A program made the position numbers and the translations under genes. The notes beneath the pieces are model-generated. The model had not been told where the DNA came from, did no database searches, and was given only the letters and a program-made list of their open reading frames with translations. Shown one piece after another: positions 25,779-34,732 of a stretch of DNA of 48,805 bases. Positions within the stretch are counted from its first letter, which is position 1. Each line of letters starts with the position of its first letter. Origin of the DNA: Kushneria aurantia DSM 21353 (GTDB taxonomy: Bacteria > Pseudomonadota > Gammaproteobacteria > Pseudomonadales > Halomonadaceae); the NCBI RefSeq assembly GCF_000382245.1, contig NZ_KB907889.1, forward strand, positions 1-48,805, given 5' to 3'.

Positions 25779-27464
25779 TCATTCACCATCGGCGATCAGC
25801 CGCTCGATGCGGCTGGCGGCGTCGCTTGACTGGGCGGAGAGCGACCTGACCTCGCTGGCCACCACGCCGAAGCTCTTGCCCTCCTCGCCGGCGCGGGCAG
25901 CTTCGATGGTGGCGTTGAACGACACCATGTGGGTACGTCGGGTGATGTTGTTGATGTCACCGAGAATGTCTTTCACCTGGGCGGTAATGCGGCGGCGCTC
26001 GGTAATGTCCTCGGCGTACATGGCGACGCGGGTCAGGGCGCCCTCGGCGTTGAAGGCCGGATTGAAAGTGGCGTTCAAAAAGCCCTCGTGGCCGCCGCTG
26101 CAGGTAAAAACCAGCACTCGCCCGACAATACTGTTGCCATCACGTAGTTCGGCAAGATCGTTTTCTGTCAGATTATCGCTGTAAAGGCGCTCCAGCTCCG
26201 TCGCCGCCGCCTCGCGATCTTCTACCCCCAACGCCTCGCGCAGCAGGGGACTCACATCGAGCAGCTCGCCCCGGGCATCCCAGTCGGCGGCCACGAAAGC
26301 GTCGCGGATCGCACTGAGGCGAAGGGCGTCCTCGTCGGCGCGCATGCGGGTCTCGGTAATATCGGCCTGCACCGAAATGAAGCGCTCGAGCTCGCCATGG
26401 GCGTCAAAAATGGGATTGATCTGCAGCGAGATCCAGCGCGGCGTGCCATCCTTGCGATAGTTGAGAATCTCGACCTCGACCGGGCGTTGTGCCTTCAACT
26501 GGCGGCCGATGTCGGCCACGGTCTCGGGGTTGGTATTGCGGCCCTGCAGAAACTCGCCCGGGGCGCGCCCGAGCACCTCCGACTGCGTAAACCCCATCGA
26601 CTCGACAAACCCCTGGTTGGCGTACTCGCAAAGCCCGCGAGCATCGGTAATCAGCATGCCGACATTGCTGCGGTTGGCCACCAGCGACAGCAGCTCGGCC
26701 TCCTTGCGCAGCCGCACCTGCTCGGTAATATCGAGGCCGAACTTGACCACCTTGCAGGGCACGCCATTGAGATCGGGAACAGGGCTGTAGTTCCCCTGGA
26801 TCCAGACCTCGCTGCCATCCCTGGCATGGCGAAGAAATTCGCCAGCCTGATAGATGCCATTGTTCAGATCGCGCCAGAACCTGTCATAGGCCGGCCCCAG
26901 CTCCGAGCGAGGAACGAAAATCCGGTGGTGCTGACCGACAATCTCGTCGCGCTCATAGCCCATCAGCCGGCAGAAGTTGTCATTGGCTTCCAGAATCGTG
27001 CCCTGCGTATCGAATTCGATAATCGCCTGAGCCCTGTCCAGCGCGCCCAGCTCGCTTTGACTTTTCTCCCGGGCCAGCTTCTCTTCGGTATTGTTCCGGG
27101 CGATCTTGATCACCCGGTCGGTCCTGCCGCTGGCGCCGGGCACCGGATGATAGGTGGCCTGCAGCCATACGGGCGCGCCGTCCTTTTTGCGACGCAAAAA
27201 CTCGGCGCTCTGCGGCGTGCCCCGGGCCAGCTCACGCCAGAAATCCTGATAGTCGCCGCTGGCGGCGTAATCGCTGTCGACAAATATACTGTGGTGCCGG
27301 CCCACCACCTCGTCGCGCTGATACCCCATCAGTTGCAGAAATTTCTCGCTGGCATCGACGATTTTACCGTCCGGTTCGAACTCGATGGAGGCTTCGTTGT
27401 GCAAAATGGCCTGCAGCGATCGCGCGGCGCGGGAGGTCATCAGTCGGGGCATGGGGCGTCTCAT
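25779..27464 (-). CDS. Multi-PAS soluble chemoreceptor-like protein
   Basis: A 561-residue cytoplasmic protein with no membrane helix. Four PAS modules follow one another (about residues 15-130, 140-255, 265-375 and 385-495), each ending in an ITE-type PAC motif such as VVKFGLDITEQ and ISVQADITETR. The C-terminus has only the tip of a methyl-accepting domain: VSFNATIEAARAGEEGKSFGV followed by VASEVRSLSAQSS, ending soon after. It could dock to the chemosensory array, but it lacks the long coiled coil and methylation helices of a full receptor. The missing part is a common subfamily trait, not a window truncation. Confidence 0.85.
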   Translation of the reverse strand: MRRPMPRLMTSRAARSLQAILHNEASIEFEPDGKIVDASEKFLQLMGYQRDEVVGRHHSIFVDSDYAASGDYQDFWRELARGTPQSAEFLRRKKDGAPVWLQATYHPVPGASGRTDRVIKIARNNTEEKLAREKSQSELGALDRAQAIIEFDTQGTILEANDNFCRLMGYERDEIVGQHHRIFVPRSELGPAYDRFWRDLNNGIYQAGEFLRHARDGSEVWIQGNYSPVPDLNGVPCKVVKFGLDITEQVRLRKEAELLSLVANRSNVGMLITDARGLCEYANQGFVESMGFTQSEVLGRAPGEFLQGRNTNPETVADIGRQLKAQRPVEVEILNYRKDGTPRWISLQINPIFDAHGELERFISVQADITETRMRADEDALRLSAIRDAFVAADWDARGELLDVSPLLREALGVEDREAAATELERLYSDNLTENDLAELRDGNSIVGRVLVFTCSGGHEGFLNATFNPAFNAEGALTRVAMYAEDITERRRITAQVKDILGDINNITRRTHMVSFNATIEAARAGEEGKSFGVVASEVRSLSAQSSDAASRIERLIADGE

Positions 27465-27535
27465 CCTTGAGGATCAAAAGCCCCTATCGGCTCCCGGCTG
27501 AGCGATCTTTACACACTAACTGAAAGGGGTCTGAA

Positions 27536-27557
27536 GACCCGGCCGGACGGCCGGGTC
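27536..27557 (-). terminator. Hairpin downstream of ilvD
   Basis: GACCCGGCC, loop GGAC, GGCCGGGTC: a perfect 9-bp stem located 18 bp after the ilvD stop. The T-rich tail on the minus strand is interrupted by cytosines, so this is a probable terminator of moderate strength. Confidence 0.6.
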
Positions 27558-27574
27558 GATCGGCAGGAGAGGAT

Positions 27575-29317
27575 TCAGATACTGTCGTCGGTGGCCGCCG
27601 GCAGGTCGGTGATCGCCCCCAGCGAGGCGGAGCTGACGGTACGTGCGTATTTGGCCAGCGCGCCGCGGGTGTAACGCGGCTGCGGCCGCTGCCAGGCGGC
27701 GCGGCGGCGCGCCATCTCGGCGTCATCGATGTGCAGGGTCATGACATCGTTTTCAGCGTCGATAGTGATCTCGTCACCGTCCTCGACCAGCGCAATGGGG
27801 CCGCCGTTGAACGCCTCCGGGGTGACGTGGCCGACCACGAAACCGTGGCTGCCGCCGGAGAAGCGTCCATCGGTCAGCAGCGCCACGCTGTCGCCCAGCC
27901 CGCGCCCCATGATCGCCGAGGTGGGGGTGAGCATCTCGCGCATGCCGGGGCCACCCTTCGGCCCCTCGTAGCGAATCACCACCACATCGCCGGCGCTGAC
28001 GGTCAGGTCGTTGATGCGCGCCTGGGCCTCCTCCTCGGAGTCGAATACCCGCGCGGTACCGGTGAAGCGGGTGCCCTCCTTGCCGGTGATCTTGGCCACC
28101 GCGCCCTCGGGCGCCAGGTTGCCGTAGAGCACGCGCAGATGGCTGGAGGCTTTAACCGGCCGGTCCAGCGGCGCAATGATGTTCTGATCGTCGGCATAGG
28201 GCGCCACAGCGGCGAGGTTCTCGGCAAGCGTTTTGCCGGTCACGGTCAGGCAGTCGCCGTGCAACAGGCCGGCGTCGAGCAGGTTTTTCATCAGCGGCTG
28301 GATACCGCCGATCGCCACCAGCTCGCTCATCATGTAGTGGCCGCTGGGGCGCAGGTCGGCCACCACCGGCACCCGCTTGCCGATCTCGGTGAAGTCATCA
28401 AGCGACAGCGGCACGCCAATGGTGTTGGCGATCGCCAGCAGGTGCAGCACCGCATTGGTCGAGCCCCCCAGGGCAATGACCACCGTGATGGCGTTCTCGA
28501 ACGCCTGGCGGGTCATGATAGCGGAGGGCTTGAGGTCGAGCTTCAGCAGTTCGAGCACGGCGACGCCGGCAGCGCGGCTGTCGTCAAGCTTGTTCTGCGA
28601 CACGGCGTTCTGCGCCGAGGAGTTGGGCAGACTCATGCCCAGCGCCTCGATCGCCGAGGCCATGGTATTGGCGGTATACATACCGCCGCAGGAGCCGGGC
28701 CCGGGGATCGCAGTCTCCTCGATGCGCTTGACGTCGATCAGCTCCATGTTGCCCTGGGAGTGAGCGCCCATCGCCTCGAACACCGAGACGATGTCGGTGT
28801 GGCCCTCGCCGGGCAGAATGGTGCCGCCGTAAACGAAGATCGACGGCCGATCGAGGCGCGCCAGGCCGATCAGACAGCCCGGCATGTTCTTGTCGCAGCC
28901 GCCGATGGCGACCACGCCGTCGAAACCCTCGCAGCCGCTGACCGCCTCGATGGAGTCGGCGATGATCTCGCGCGACACCATCGAGTACTTCATGCCCTCG
29001 GTGCCGTTGGCGATCCCGTCGGAAATGGTGATGGTGTTGAACACCACGCCCTTGCCGCCGGCCTCGTCGGCACCGTCGCTGGCGGCGTCGGCCAGCTCGT
29101 TGATATGGCTGTTGCACGGCGTAACGCGGCTCCAGGTGGAAGCAATTCCCACCTGGGGTTTGGTGAAATCCTCATCGGTGAAGCCCACCGCGCGCAGCAT
29201 GGCGCGGCTGGCCGCCTTGCCGGGGCCGTCCACTACCTGCGCCGAGTGTCGGCGCGTGCTGTCCTGTGAGGCATTATGGGACGTCGAAGGGCTATCCGGC
29301 CGATCCTGTTGACTCAT
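27575..29317 (-). CDS. ilvD: Dihydroxy-acid dehydratase, [2Fe-2S]-type
   Basis: Dehydrates 2,3-dihydroxy-isovalerate and -3-methylvalerate to the keto acids of valine and isoleucine synthesis. The 580-residue protein carries the three cluster cysteines Cys68 (RVTPCNSH), Cys141 ([11 protein letters not shown]) and Cys210 ([12 protein letters not shown]). The length and the TPCNSH motif place it with the shorter [2Fe-2S] enzymes rather than the 616-residue E. coli [4Fe-4S] form. It stands alone with a long leader of nearly 200 nt; no leader peptide rich in Ile, Val or Leu codons was found there. The first 25 residues are a family-atypical polar extension. Confidence 0.95.
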   Translation of the reverse strand: MSQQDRPDSPSTSHNASQDSTRRHSAQVVDGPGKAASRAMLRAVGFTDEDFTKPQVGIASTWSRVTPCNSHINELADAASDGADEAGGKGVVFNTITISDGIANGTEGMKYSMVSREIIADSIEAVSGCEGFDGVVAIGGCDKNMPGCLIGLARLDRPSIFVYGGTILPGEGHTDIVSVFEAMGAHSQGNMELIDVKRIEETAIPGPGSCGGMYTANTMASAIEALGMSLPNSSAQNAVSQNKLDDSRAAGVAVLELLKLDLKPSAIMTRQAFENAITVVIALGGSTNAVLHLLAIANTIGVPLSLDDFTEIGKRVPVVADLRPSGHYMMSELVAIGGIQPLMKNLLDAGLLHGDCLTVTGKTLAENLAAVAPYADDQNIIAPLDRPVKASSHLRVLYGNLAPEGAVAKITGKEGTRFTGTARVFDSEEEAQARINDLTVSAGDVVVIRYEGPKGGPGMREMLTPTSAIMGRGLGDSVALLTDGRFSGGSHGFVVGHVTPEAFNGGPIALVEDGDEITIDAENDVMTLHIDDAEMARRRAAWQRPQPRYTRGALAKYARTVSSASLGAITDLPAATDDSI

Positions 29318-29515
29318 GTGTGGCTCGCTTTCGATGCATAAGGGAAATAGAGGGCAAACAGTGACAGCGCTGCTCCGGGGCAGCGGCAGTCACTGCCGGG
29401 ACTGCCGGGCGGCGACCGGCAGGGCGAGGTGAGCCCACCTGCGGATCGTCACAGGGGGCCGGCGCTCGCTGCGCGGATAGCGCGAACCGAGTATCAGGCT
29501 CGGTTCAGAAAAATG

Positions 29516-29521
29516 ATTATA
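29516..29521 (-). promoter_or_regulatory. Putative -10 box of ilvD
   Basis: TATAAT on the minus strand, about 199 bp before the ilvD ATG. A predicted start just downstream would place an 8-bp hairpin (29484-29506, GAACCGAG/CTCGGTTC) at the very 5' end of the mRNA. The -35 region is GC-rich and poor. Confidence 0.45.
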
Positions 29522-29584
29522 CGCCCGCCCGGGCCTCGACGCGAAACCTCCGGGCGGCAGACGTCGCCGGCCCTCGCTTACACT

Positions 29585-30247
29585 TCAGCTGCGCGTGGCG
29601 ATGGTCATATGATCGCTCAGTTCGAGTTCAAGCCGTGCCTTCTCAGGCAGCGGCCCTACCCCTTCCGGGGTACCGGTCAGGACCACATCGCCCGGCTCGA
29701 GCGTAAAGGACTTCGACATCTCGCACAGCAGCTCCGCCACGCCGAAAATCATGTTGGCGCTGTGACCGCTCTGGCGCCGCTCACCGTTGATAGAGAGCGA
29801 AAAATGCAGATCAGCGTAGTCGATCTCGCGCCCCTCGAGCGCGACGAAACGGCTCAGCGGACAGGCGCCGTCGAAAGCCTTGGCGCGCTCCCAGGGGTGG
29901 CCCTTCGCCTTGAGCTCGGCCTGCACGTCGCGCAGGGTCAGATCGAGCGCCAGGCCGATGCCGGCGATGGCCGCCAGCGCCTGCTCGGGGCGCACGCGCC
30001 TGAGCGGCCGGCCGATCAGCAGCGCCAGCTCGGTCTCGAAGTGCACCTCACCAAGGTGACGCGGCACGCGAATCGGCTCCTCCAGGCGCGCGGCGCTGGT
30101 CGCCGGCTTGATGAACAAAAGCGGCGCATCGGGCACGTCGTTGCCCAGTTCGCGGGCGTGGGCAGCGTAGTTGCGCCCCACGCAGACGATTTTGCCCAGC
30201 GGCTGCGCGGCAGGCTGGCCATCGCTAAACATGGGCTGAAAGACCAT
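29585..30247 (-). CDS. Fumarylacetoacetate hydrolase family protein (YcgM-like)
   Basis: A 220-residue FAH-fold enzyme, likely an acylpyruvate hydrolase or oxaloacetate decarboxylase-like protein. KIVCVGRNYAAHARELGN, PLLFIKPATS, the metal-binding HFETELALLIGRP, ALDLTLRDVQ and VVLTGTPEGVGPL are the successive family motifs. The ATG at 30247 has a perfect AAAGGAG six bases upstream; the frame extends to 30385 without a ribosome site. It is monocistronic. The precise substrate cannot be told from sequence. Confidence 0.9.
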   Translation of the reverse strand: MVFQPMFSDGQPAAQPLGKIVCVGRNYAAHARELGNDVPDAPLLFIKPATSAARLEEPIRVPRHLGEVHFETELALLIGRPLRRVRPEQALAAIAGIGLALDLTLRDVQAELKAKGHPWERAKAFDGACPLSRFVALEGREIDYADLHFSLSINGERRQSGHSANMIFGVAELLCEMSKSFTLEPGDVVLTGTPEGVGPLPEKARLELELSDHMTIATRS

Positions 30248-30548
30248 GAGAACTCCTTTTGTAACGACGCAATATGTCCTGCCGCCAGGGTGCCGCAAAA
30301 GCGCGGCGAAAGCCACCCGGCTTTCGTCGCCGGTAGTTGATCCGCGACCTGATTGCCATGCCTTGAAAAGACGCACTTTTTGCATCCATCAGGCGCTATC
30401 CTCGACATCAATAAAACGTCACGCTGACCGTTAACACAATCGGATAGCAAGTAGCGCGCCGTGCCGGCGGGGGAATCTCCACCAGCACGGCGCGAACACT
30501 TTATCAGCTTCCGCTTTTTAAGTTTCAGTAAAGATAAAGGGGAATTCA
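30248..30548. other. Divergent intergenic region with long hairpin
   Basis: This 301-bp gap lies between the divergent FAH-family and zinc-ribbon genes and must hold both promoters. No coding frame is convincing. CGCGCCGTGC (30455-30464) and GCACGGCGCG (30485-30494) form a 10-bp inverted repeat around a 20-nt loop, followed by a TTTTT tract at 30514-30518. It could be a 5'-leader structure of the zinc-ribbon gene or a terminator of an unseen short transcript. Confidence 0.45.
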
Positions 30549-30830
30549 ATGCGCCCGAGCGAGCTCAACATTCGTTGTTTTCAGTGTGGCAGTCGTTCGC
30601 TGCACATCCACAGCGTGGCTCGGCACGGCGCTGATGATCCGATCTACTGTCGCCACTGCGGCACCTATCTGGGACTGCGCAGCGATATCGGCTGGGAACG
30701 CCGCCGCCTGCTCACCGGCGCCGCCAACGACGATCGTTACGGCATTGAGGCCTCCTCTTTTCGTCAGCCGGCGGTGGGCGATGCGCTTCCCCCCGCAGAA
30801 CATCCGCCAGGCCCTGTCGCAACCGAATAG
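30549..30830 (+). CDS. Small zinc-ribbon protein
   Basis: A 93-residue protein whose first half is a treble-clef/zinc-ribbon: Cys10 and Cys13 in RCFQCGS, then Cys34 and Cys37 in YCRHCGTYL. Four such cysteines normally bind structural zinc and may mediate nucleic acid or protein contacts. The second half is low-complexity and Pro/Ala-rich. AAAGGGGAATTC just before the ATG provides the ribosome site. The family is not recognised beyond the ribbon. Confidence 0.7.
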   Translation: MRPSELNIRCFQCGSRSLHIHSVARHGADDPIYCRHCGTYLGLRSDIGWERRRLLTGAANDDRYGIEASSFRQPAVGDALPPAEHPPGPVATE

Positions 30831-30946
30831 CCCGAACCCTGCCGCTCCCGAGTACGACGTGCAAAGCGCGCTTTTCTTGATCGCGGGGGCGGGTTAGGCT
30901 AACGCCTCAACTGGCAATACCGGCGGTTTCAAGCCCGCCCGACCCG

Positions 30947-31369
30947 ATGCCCCGTCTGAACGCCTCTTTCGCCGCCCGCCTGGCGCTGGCTGCTCTGCTG
31001 ATCATTTTCATCGCCCCGGTGGTGTCGCAATCCCTTGCGGCGCTGAACACCAGCGCGCCCCACGCCGGCGCGATGTCTCACGGTCATCATCATCAAAGCG
31101 CCAGTGACCACGGCCATCACCATCACACTGCGGCGGCCGATGACGATGGCAGCACCGGTGGCGTGCATGCGAACTTCGACAGCTGCGGCTACTGCTCACT
31201 GCTGTCGCACTTTCCGCTCGCCGCCCAGCGCGATTTCTTCCTGCCGCCCGAGCGTGCCGGCCCTCACGCCGCGCCGATCATGGCCATTCGCGTCGGCCAT
31301 GGCCGCAGCGCCGTCTTCCCCAATGCGCTGTCACGCGCGCCACCTCCGAACGGCCCTCTCTCCGCCTGA
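30947..31369 (+). CDS. DUF2946 family protein with histidine-rich segment
   Basis: A 140-residue probably exported protein. A hydrophobic N-terminal helix (residues 9-32) is followed by SHGHHHQS and HGHHHH clusters (about residues 44-60), and then by the DUF2946 core CGYCSLLSHFPL (residues 83-94). The His clusters and CxxC are likely metal-binding; DUF2946 genes often lie near copper or iron uptake functions. It is followed after about 70 bp by a PepSY membrane protein gene, consistent with a metal-related unit. The start has only a weak ribosome site. Confidence 0.8.
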   Translation: MPRLNASFAARLALAALLIIFIAPVVSQSLAALNTSAPHAGAMSHGHHHQSASDHGHHHHTAAADDDGSTGGVHANFDSCGYCSLLSHFPLAAQRDFFLPPERAGPHAAPIMAIRVGHGRSAVFPNALSRAPPPNGPLSA

Positions 31370-31439
31370 ACCCTTGGTTAAAATTCGCCGCGCCGCGGGT
31401 ATTGCAATACCTCGTGCGCGACACACTGGAGATGGTACA

Positions 31440-32816
31440 TTGTCCCGTTCCTCAAACGACGTCCGCGCGCCCTGGCTGTGGCCGCTGGTCGGGCGTCTGC
31501 ACTTCTATATCGGCCTGCTGGTCGGCCCCTTCCTGCTGATCGCCGCACTGAGCGGCATCCTCTACGCGCTGACGCCGCAGATCGAGCAGGCGCTCTATCA
31601 TCATGAATTTTATACCGACGACGCCGAAGGCACGCCGCTGTCGCTGGCCGCCCAGGTGCGACTGGCCCGCGACGCCCATGGCGGTAACGCCGCACCGGTG
31701 GCGGTACGTCCGGCCTCCGAGCCGGGCCAGACCACCCGCGTGATGTTCGCTGACGACAGCCTCGGCCAGTGGGAGAACATGGCAGTATTCATCGACCCGG
31801 TCAGCGGCGAGGTGCGCGGCCAGCTGCCGGTCTACGGCACCAGCGGCATCTCGGCGTTTCGTATCGTCATCGACAAGTTCCACAGAGGCCTGCTGCTGGG
31901 CGATGTCGGACGTCTCTACAGCGAGCTGGCCGCCTCCTGGCTGTGGATCGCCGCGCTGGGCGGGCTGGCGCTGTGGTTCAAACGCCGCGCCAGCACTGCG
32001 CGCCGGCTGCCGGCGCCAAACGCCAGCCGCTGGCACCGCCGCCTCGGCCCCTGGGCCCTGATCGGCTTTCTGTTCTTCTCCGCCACCGGGCTGACCTGGT
32101 CGCAGTACGCCGGCGGCAACATCGGCGAGCTGCGCGCGCTTTACGGCTGGCAGACCCCCAGCGTCTCGACTCGCCTTGACCGCCCCGAGCCGGGAGCGGC
32201 GGGCATTCATGCCGGCCATGGCGGCAGTTCAGCGCCAGTGACGGCCGACCCGGCAGTATTCGACCGGGTGCTGTCCGCCGCCCGCGCCGAAGGGCTGAGC
32301 GCCAACAAAATCGAGATCATTCCGGCAAGCGATGCGGGCAGTGCCTGGCGGGTACGCGAGATCGGCCGCGAATGGCCTACCGAAGTGGATCAGGCCGCCA
32401 TCGACCCCGTCAGCCTGGCGGTGATCGACCGCACCCGCTTCGAGGATTTCCCGCTCGCCGCCAAACTGACCCGCTGGGGCATCGATCTGCACATGGGGGT
32501 ACTGTTCGGGCTGATCAATCAGTTGGTACTGGTGGTGTTCGCCAGTGCGCTGGTGGCGATGCTGGTGATGGGTTATGTGATGTGGTGGCGCCGTCGTCCG
32601 ACCCGTACAAGCGCCGCGCTCACACCGCTGACGCTGTGGCAGGCGCTGGCGCGGGCGCCGCTGGCGGCGCGCCTCGGCGTGATCGTTATCGCCGCGCTGA
32701 TCGGCTGGGCACTGCCGGTACTGGGTGGCAGCCTGATCCTGCTGATGGCGATCGACGCCGGGGTGGGGCTCTATCAGCGCCGACAGGGAAGCGCTCAGCG
32801 CCAGCCGGCGCTCTAA
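31440..32816 (+). CDS. PepSY-domain membrane protein (PepSY_TM family)
   Basis: A 458-residue inner-membrane protein of the type annotated as iron-regulated membrane protein. GRLHFYIGLLVGPFLLIAALSG is the first helix motif; RVVIDKFHRGLLLGDVGRLY-like sequence and LHMGVLFGLINQLVLVVFAS are the conserved His-bearing segments, with PepSY regions between. Such proteins probably act in metal (ferric or cupric) reduction or siderophore handling. TTG at 31440 is the best start, with GGAG nine bases upstream; an open frame reaches back to 31104, but it overlaps the DUF2946 gene. Confidence 0.87.
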   Translation: MSRSSNDVRAPWLWPLVGRLHFYIGLLVGPFLLIAALSGILYALTPQIEQALYHHEFYTDDAEGTPLSLAAQVRLARDAHGGNAAPVAVRPASEPGQTTRVMFADDSLGQWENMAVFIDPVSGEVRGQLPVYGTSGISAFRIVIDKFHRGLLLGDVGRLYSELAASWLWIAALGGLALWFKRRASTARRLPAPNASRWHRRLGPWALIGFLFFSATGLTWSQYAGGNIGELRALYGWQTPSVSTRLDRPEPGAAGIHAGHGGSSAPVTADPAVFDRVLSAARAEGLSANKIEIIPASDAGSAWRVREIGREWPTEVDQAAIDPVSLAVIDRTRFEDFPLAAKLTRWGIDLHMGVLFGLINQLVLVVFASALVAMLVMGYVMWWRRRPTRTSAALTPLTLWQALARAPLAARLGVIVIAALIGWALPVLGGSLILLMAIDAGVGLYQRRQGSAQRQPAL

Positions 32817-32997
32817 GGGTGGTTGATCGCCTCGAGCAGCCTGTCGCCGCACTGCGCGAGGTCATCGCGATACGCCATTCAGCCGGTTCTGTCGAGTGCC
32901 GCTCATGCCGGCGGATATTGCCACAATACTTTCTTCCATTAAGCTGCTTCCTCATTATGAGGTAATCAACTGTCGCACTATGGGGAGCGCTATCGTC

Positions 32998-34437
32998 ATG
33001 ATCGCCTCGTCCGATGCCATTGTCAGCGAGACGGCGTTCTATCGCCTTCTCGATGAGCTCAACGAAGGCATCATCATACTCGACCACCATCAGCACCTGC
33101 GGCTGGCCAACCGTGCGGCCCTGCACATGTATGGCGTAACCGCGATCGCCGAGCCGGGCGACAGCTGGGACGAATGGCGCCAGCGCTTTTCGCTGCGCCG
33201 CCGGGACAGCGCCTGCCAGGATACACCGCTGCCCATCGAGGCACTGGTGGCCGGCACCCCTTTCGACCATCTGGAAGTCGAACTTACCGTCACCGACGAG
33301 ACCCGCGTGCAGCGCCTGCGCGGCCGGGTACTGGACAGCGGCGCCCGGCCCGCACGGGTGGCACTGTTCATCGAGGATATTACCCGGTTGGTCAGCGCCG
33401 AAGCGCGCTTCGAAAGCGCCTTCAACGCCAATCCGGCCCCGGCAGTCATCTGCCGGCTCGACGACCTGCGCTTCGTGCGGGTCAACGACGGCTTCCTCGG
33501 GCTCGTCGATCTGCCGCGTCATGAGGTGCTGAACCGCTCGATCTACGAGCTTGACGTTTTCGCCGGCGCCGACAATCGCCAACAGTCGATTCGCCTGCTG
33601 GCCCGGGGCGAGGCGATCCCCCTCACCCGCTCGGCATTACCCACCGCCGATGGCGGTACCCGCCGCGTCGAGGTCGCCGGCCAGCCGATCGACATGAACG
33701 GCACTGACTGCATGCTGCTCACTTTCGATGACCTCGAACCGACCCAGCGCGCCCGTGACGCACAGCGCCGCAGCGAAGCGCAATTCGCCGCCGCCTTTGA
33801 CCTCTCGCCGATACCCACCGCACTGCTGGATCGCCACAGCCTGACACTGGTCGAGGCCAACAGCGCCTATGCTGAAGTGTTCTGCGGCGATGACGACACC
33901 CGCTGCGGCGATCCGCCGCTGAGCGATACCGTGCGCCGGCGCCTTTTGCGCGCACTCGAAAGCGAGATCCGGCTACGGGCGATGGAAGCGACGCTCACGC
34001 CGGCGGGCGGCGAGGCGCTGACCTTTCTGATCTCGGCGGCGGTGGTCAAATTCGAACAGGGCGAGCGGATTCTGCTGACGCTGATGGACATCAGCCGGCG
34101 CAAACGCTCGGAAACCGAGCTCTACCAGGCGATCGAATCCGTCATGCAGGACGCCTCCTGGTTCACCCAAAGCCTCAACGAGCGCCTCGCCGGTGTGCGC
34201 GACAGTGCCGCCGTGACCGAGACCGAGCGGCAGGCGCTGGAGGAACTGAGCACGCGCGAGCGCAACGTGCTGGCGCTGCTGTGCCGTGGACTCTCCGACA
34301 AGCGCATCGCCTCACAGCTCGAGCTGGCCCACAGCACGGTGCGCAATTACGTCGCCTCGATCTATCGCAAGCTCGAGGTACACAGCCGCAGTGAGGCGAT
34401 TATCAAGGCGAGCCAGTGCGGCTTTACCCAGGAGTGA
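32998..34437 (+). CDS. PAS-domain LuxR-type transcriptional regulator
   Basis: A 479-residue cytoplasmic regulator: three PAS domains (about residues 12-125, 135-255 and 262-375), then a GerE/LuxR HTH at the C-terminus, marked by LEELSTRERNVLALLCRGLSD and STVRNYVASIYRKLEV. No kinase or receiver domain, so it is a one-component sensor regulator. The frame is open to 32896. ATG 32998, with GGGGAG eleven bases upstream, seems the best start, and 32980 is possible. It lies immediately upstream of the CsrB-like RNA gene, whose transcription it could influence; that link is speculative. Confidence 0.85.
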   Translation: MIASSDAIVSETAFYRLLDELNEGIIILDHHQHLRLANRAALHMYGVTAIAEPGDSWDEWRQRFSLRRRDSACQDTPLPIEALVAGTPFDHLEVELTVTDETRVQRLRGRVLDSGARPARVALFIEDITRLVSAEARFESAFNANPAPAVICRLDDLRFVRVNDGFLGLVDLPRHEVLNRSIYELDVFAGADNRQQSIRLLARGEAIPLTRSALPTADGGTRRVEVAGQPIDMNGTDCMLLTFDDLEPTQRARDAQRRSEAQFAAAFDLSPIPTALLDRHSLTLVEANSAYAEVFCGDDDTRCGDPPLSDTVRRRLLRALESEIRLRAMEATLTPAGGEALTFLISAAVVKFEQGERILLTLMDISRRKRSETELYQAIESVMQDASWFTQSLNERLAGVRDSAAVTETERQALEELSTRERNVLALLCRGLSDKRIASQLELAHSTVRNYVASIYRKLEVHSRSEAIIKASQCGFTQE

Positions 34438-34525
34438 TCACGCCCTCGTCTGACCGGACGCCGGCGACGCAAATGCACCCTCTGGCGCAGTACATCTGTA
34501 TCTATGGCGGCAGGGATATTGCGCC

Positions 34526-34531
34526 TATATT
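34526..34531 (+). promoter_or_regulatory. Putative -10 box of the CsrB-like RNA
   Basis: TATATT, about 8 bp before the predicted RNA start. No consensus -35 is present at 17 bp (TATGGC), as expected for a promoter that depends on a response regulator of the GacA/UvrY type. No clear TGTAAG-N6-CTTACA box could be identified. Confidence 0.45.
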
Positions 34532-34537
34532 GACCCT

Positions 34538-34732
34538 GCTTCGGGAGCGCGCAGGAAAGCGCCGGGGAGAAGGATCTCCCCCACCGCAGGACGCGGAAGC
34601 GCTCGGAGCCGGATTCAACCCCCTGCACAGGGGTTGGATACCGCAGGGAAGCGGATGCCAGGGAGGGCGTCCATGTTCAGCGCGCGATAGCCGTCACTTC
34701 GGTGGACGGTTACCGCGCGCCGAACGCTTTTT
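34538..34732 (+). ncRNA. CsrB/RsmZ-family small RNA (CsrA/RsmA-sequestering)
   Basis: About 195 nt without coding potential, built of small hairpins exposing GGA in the loop. GCGC-AGGAAA-GCGC (34549-34562), GGGGAGA-AGGA-TCTCCCC (34564-34581), CCGC-AGGAC-GCGG (34584-34596), CCGC-AGGGAA-GCGG (34641-34654) and GGATGCC-AGGGAG-GGCGTCC-type stem (34653-34672, sharing two bases with the previous one). Additional GGA motifs lie in single-stranded linkers at 34611 and 34636, flanking a CAACCCC/GGGGTTG stem (34616-34636). A strong terminator closes it. Multiple AGGA loops are the defining feature of RNAs that titrate the translational regulator CsrA/RsmA. The 5' end is inferred from the -10 box. CsrA itself is not in the window. 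Confidence 0.82.
34676..34732 (+). terminator. Rho-independent terminator of the CsrB-like RNA
   Basis: Outer stem GCGCGCG (34680-34686) with CGCGCGC (34714-34720), extended by TTC/GAA. The inner stem CCGTCAC/GTGGACGG is capped by a TTCG tetraloop (34698-34701). It is followed by CGCTTTTT (34725-34732). Confidence 0.8.

Noticed and set aside
27731-29269. 512-codon plus-strand open frame across ilvD
   Set aside because: Its translation is rich in Gly, His, Arg and Gln with no family motif; it is the antisense shadow of ilvD.
29318-29520. ilv-type attenuator with leader peptide
   Set aside because: No short frame rich in Ile, Val or Leu codons was found on the minus strand, and no antiterminator/terminator pair with T run is evident.
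31104-31439. Upstream extension of the PepSY gene frame
   Set aside because: It overlaps the DUF2946 gene out of frame; the TTG at 31440 with GGAG gives the family N-terminus.
34497-34520. GacA/UvrY-type upstream box for the CsrB-like RNA
   Set aside because: Only TGTATC with a poor second half is present; it does not match the TGTAAG-N6-CTTACA palindrome well enough to claim.
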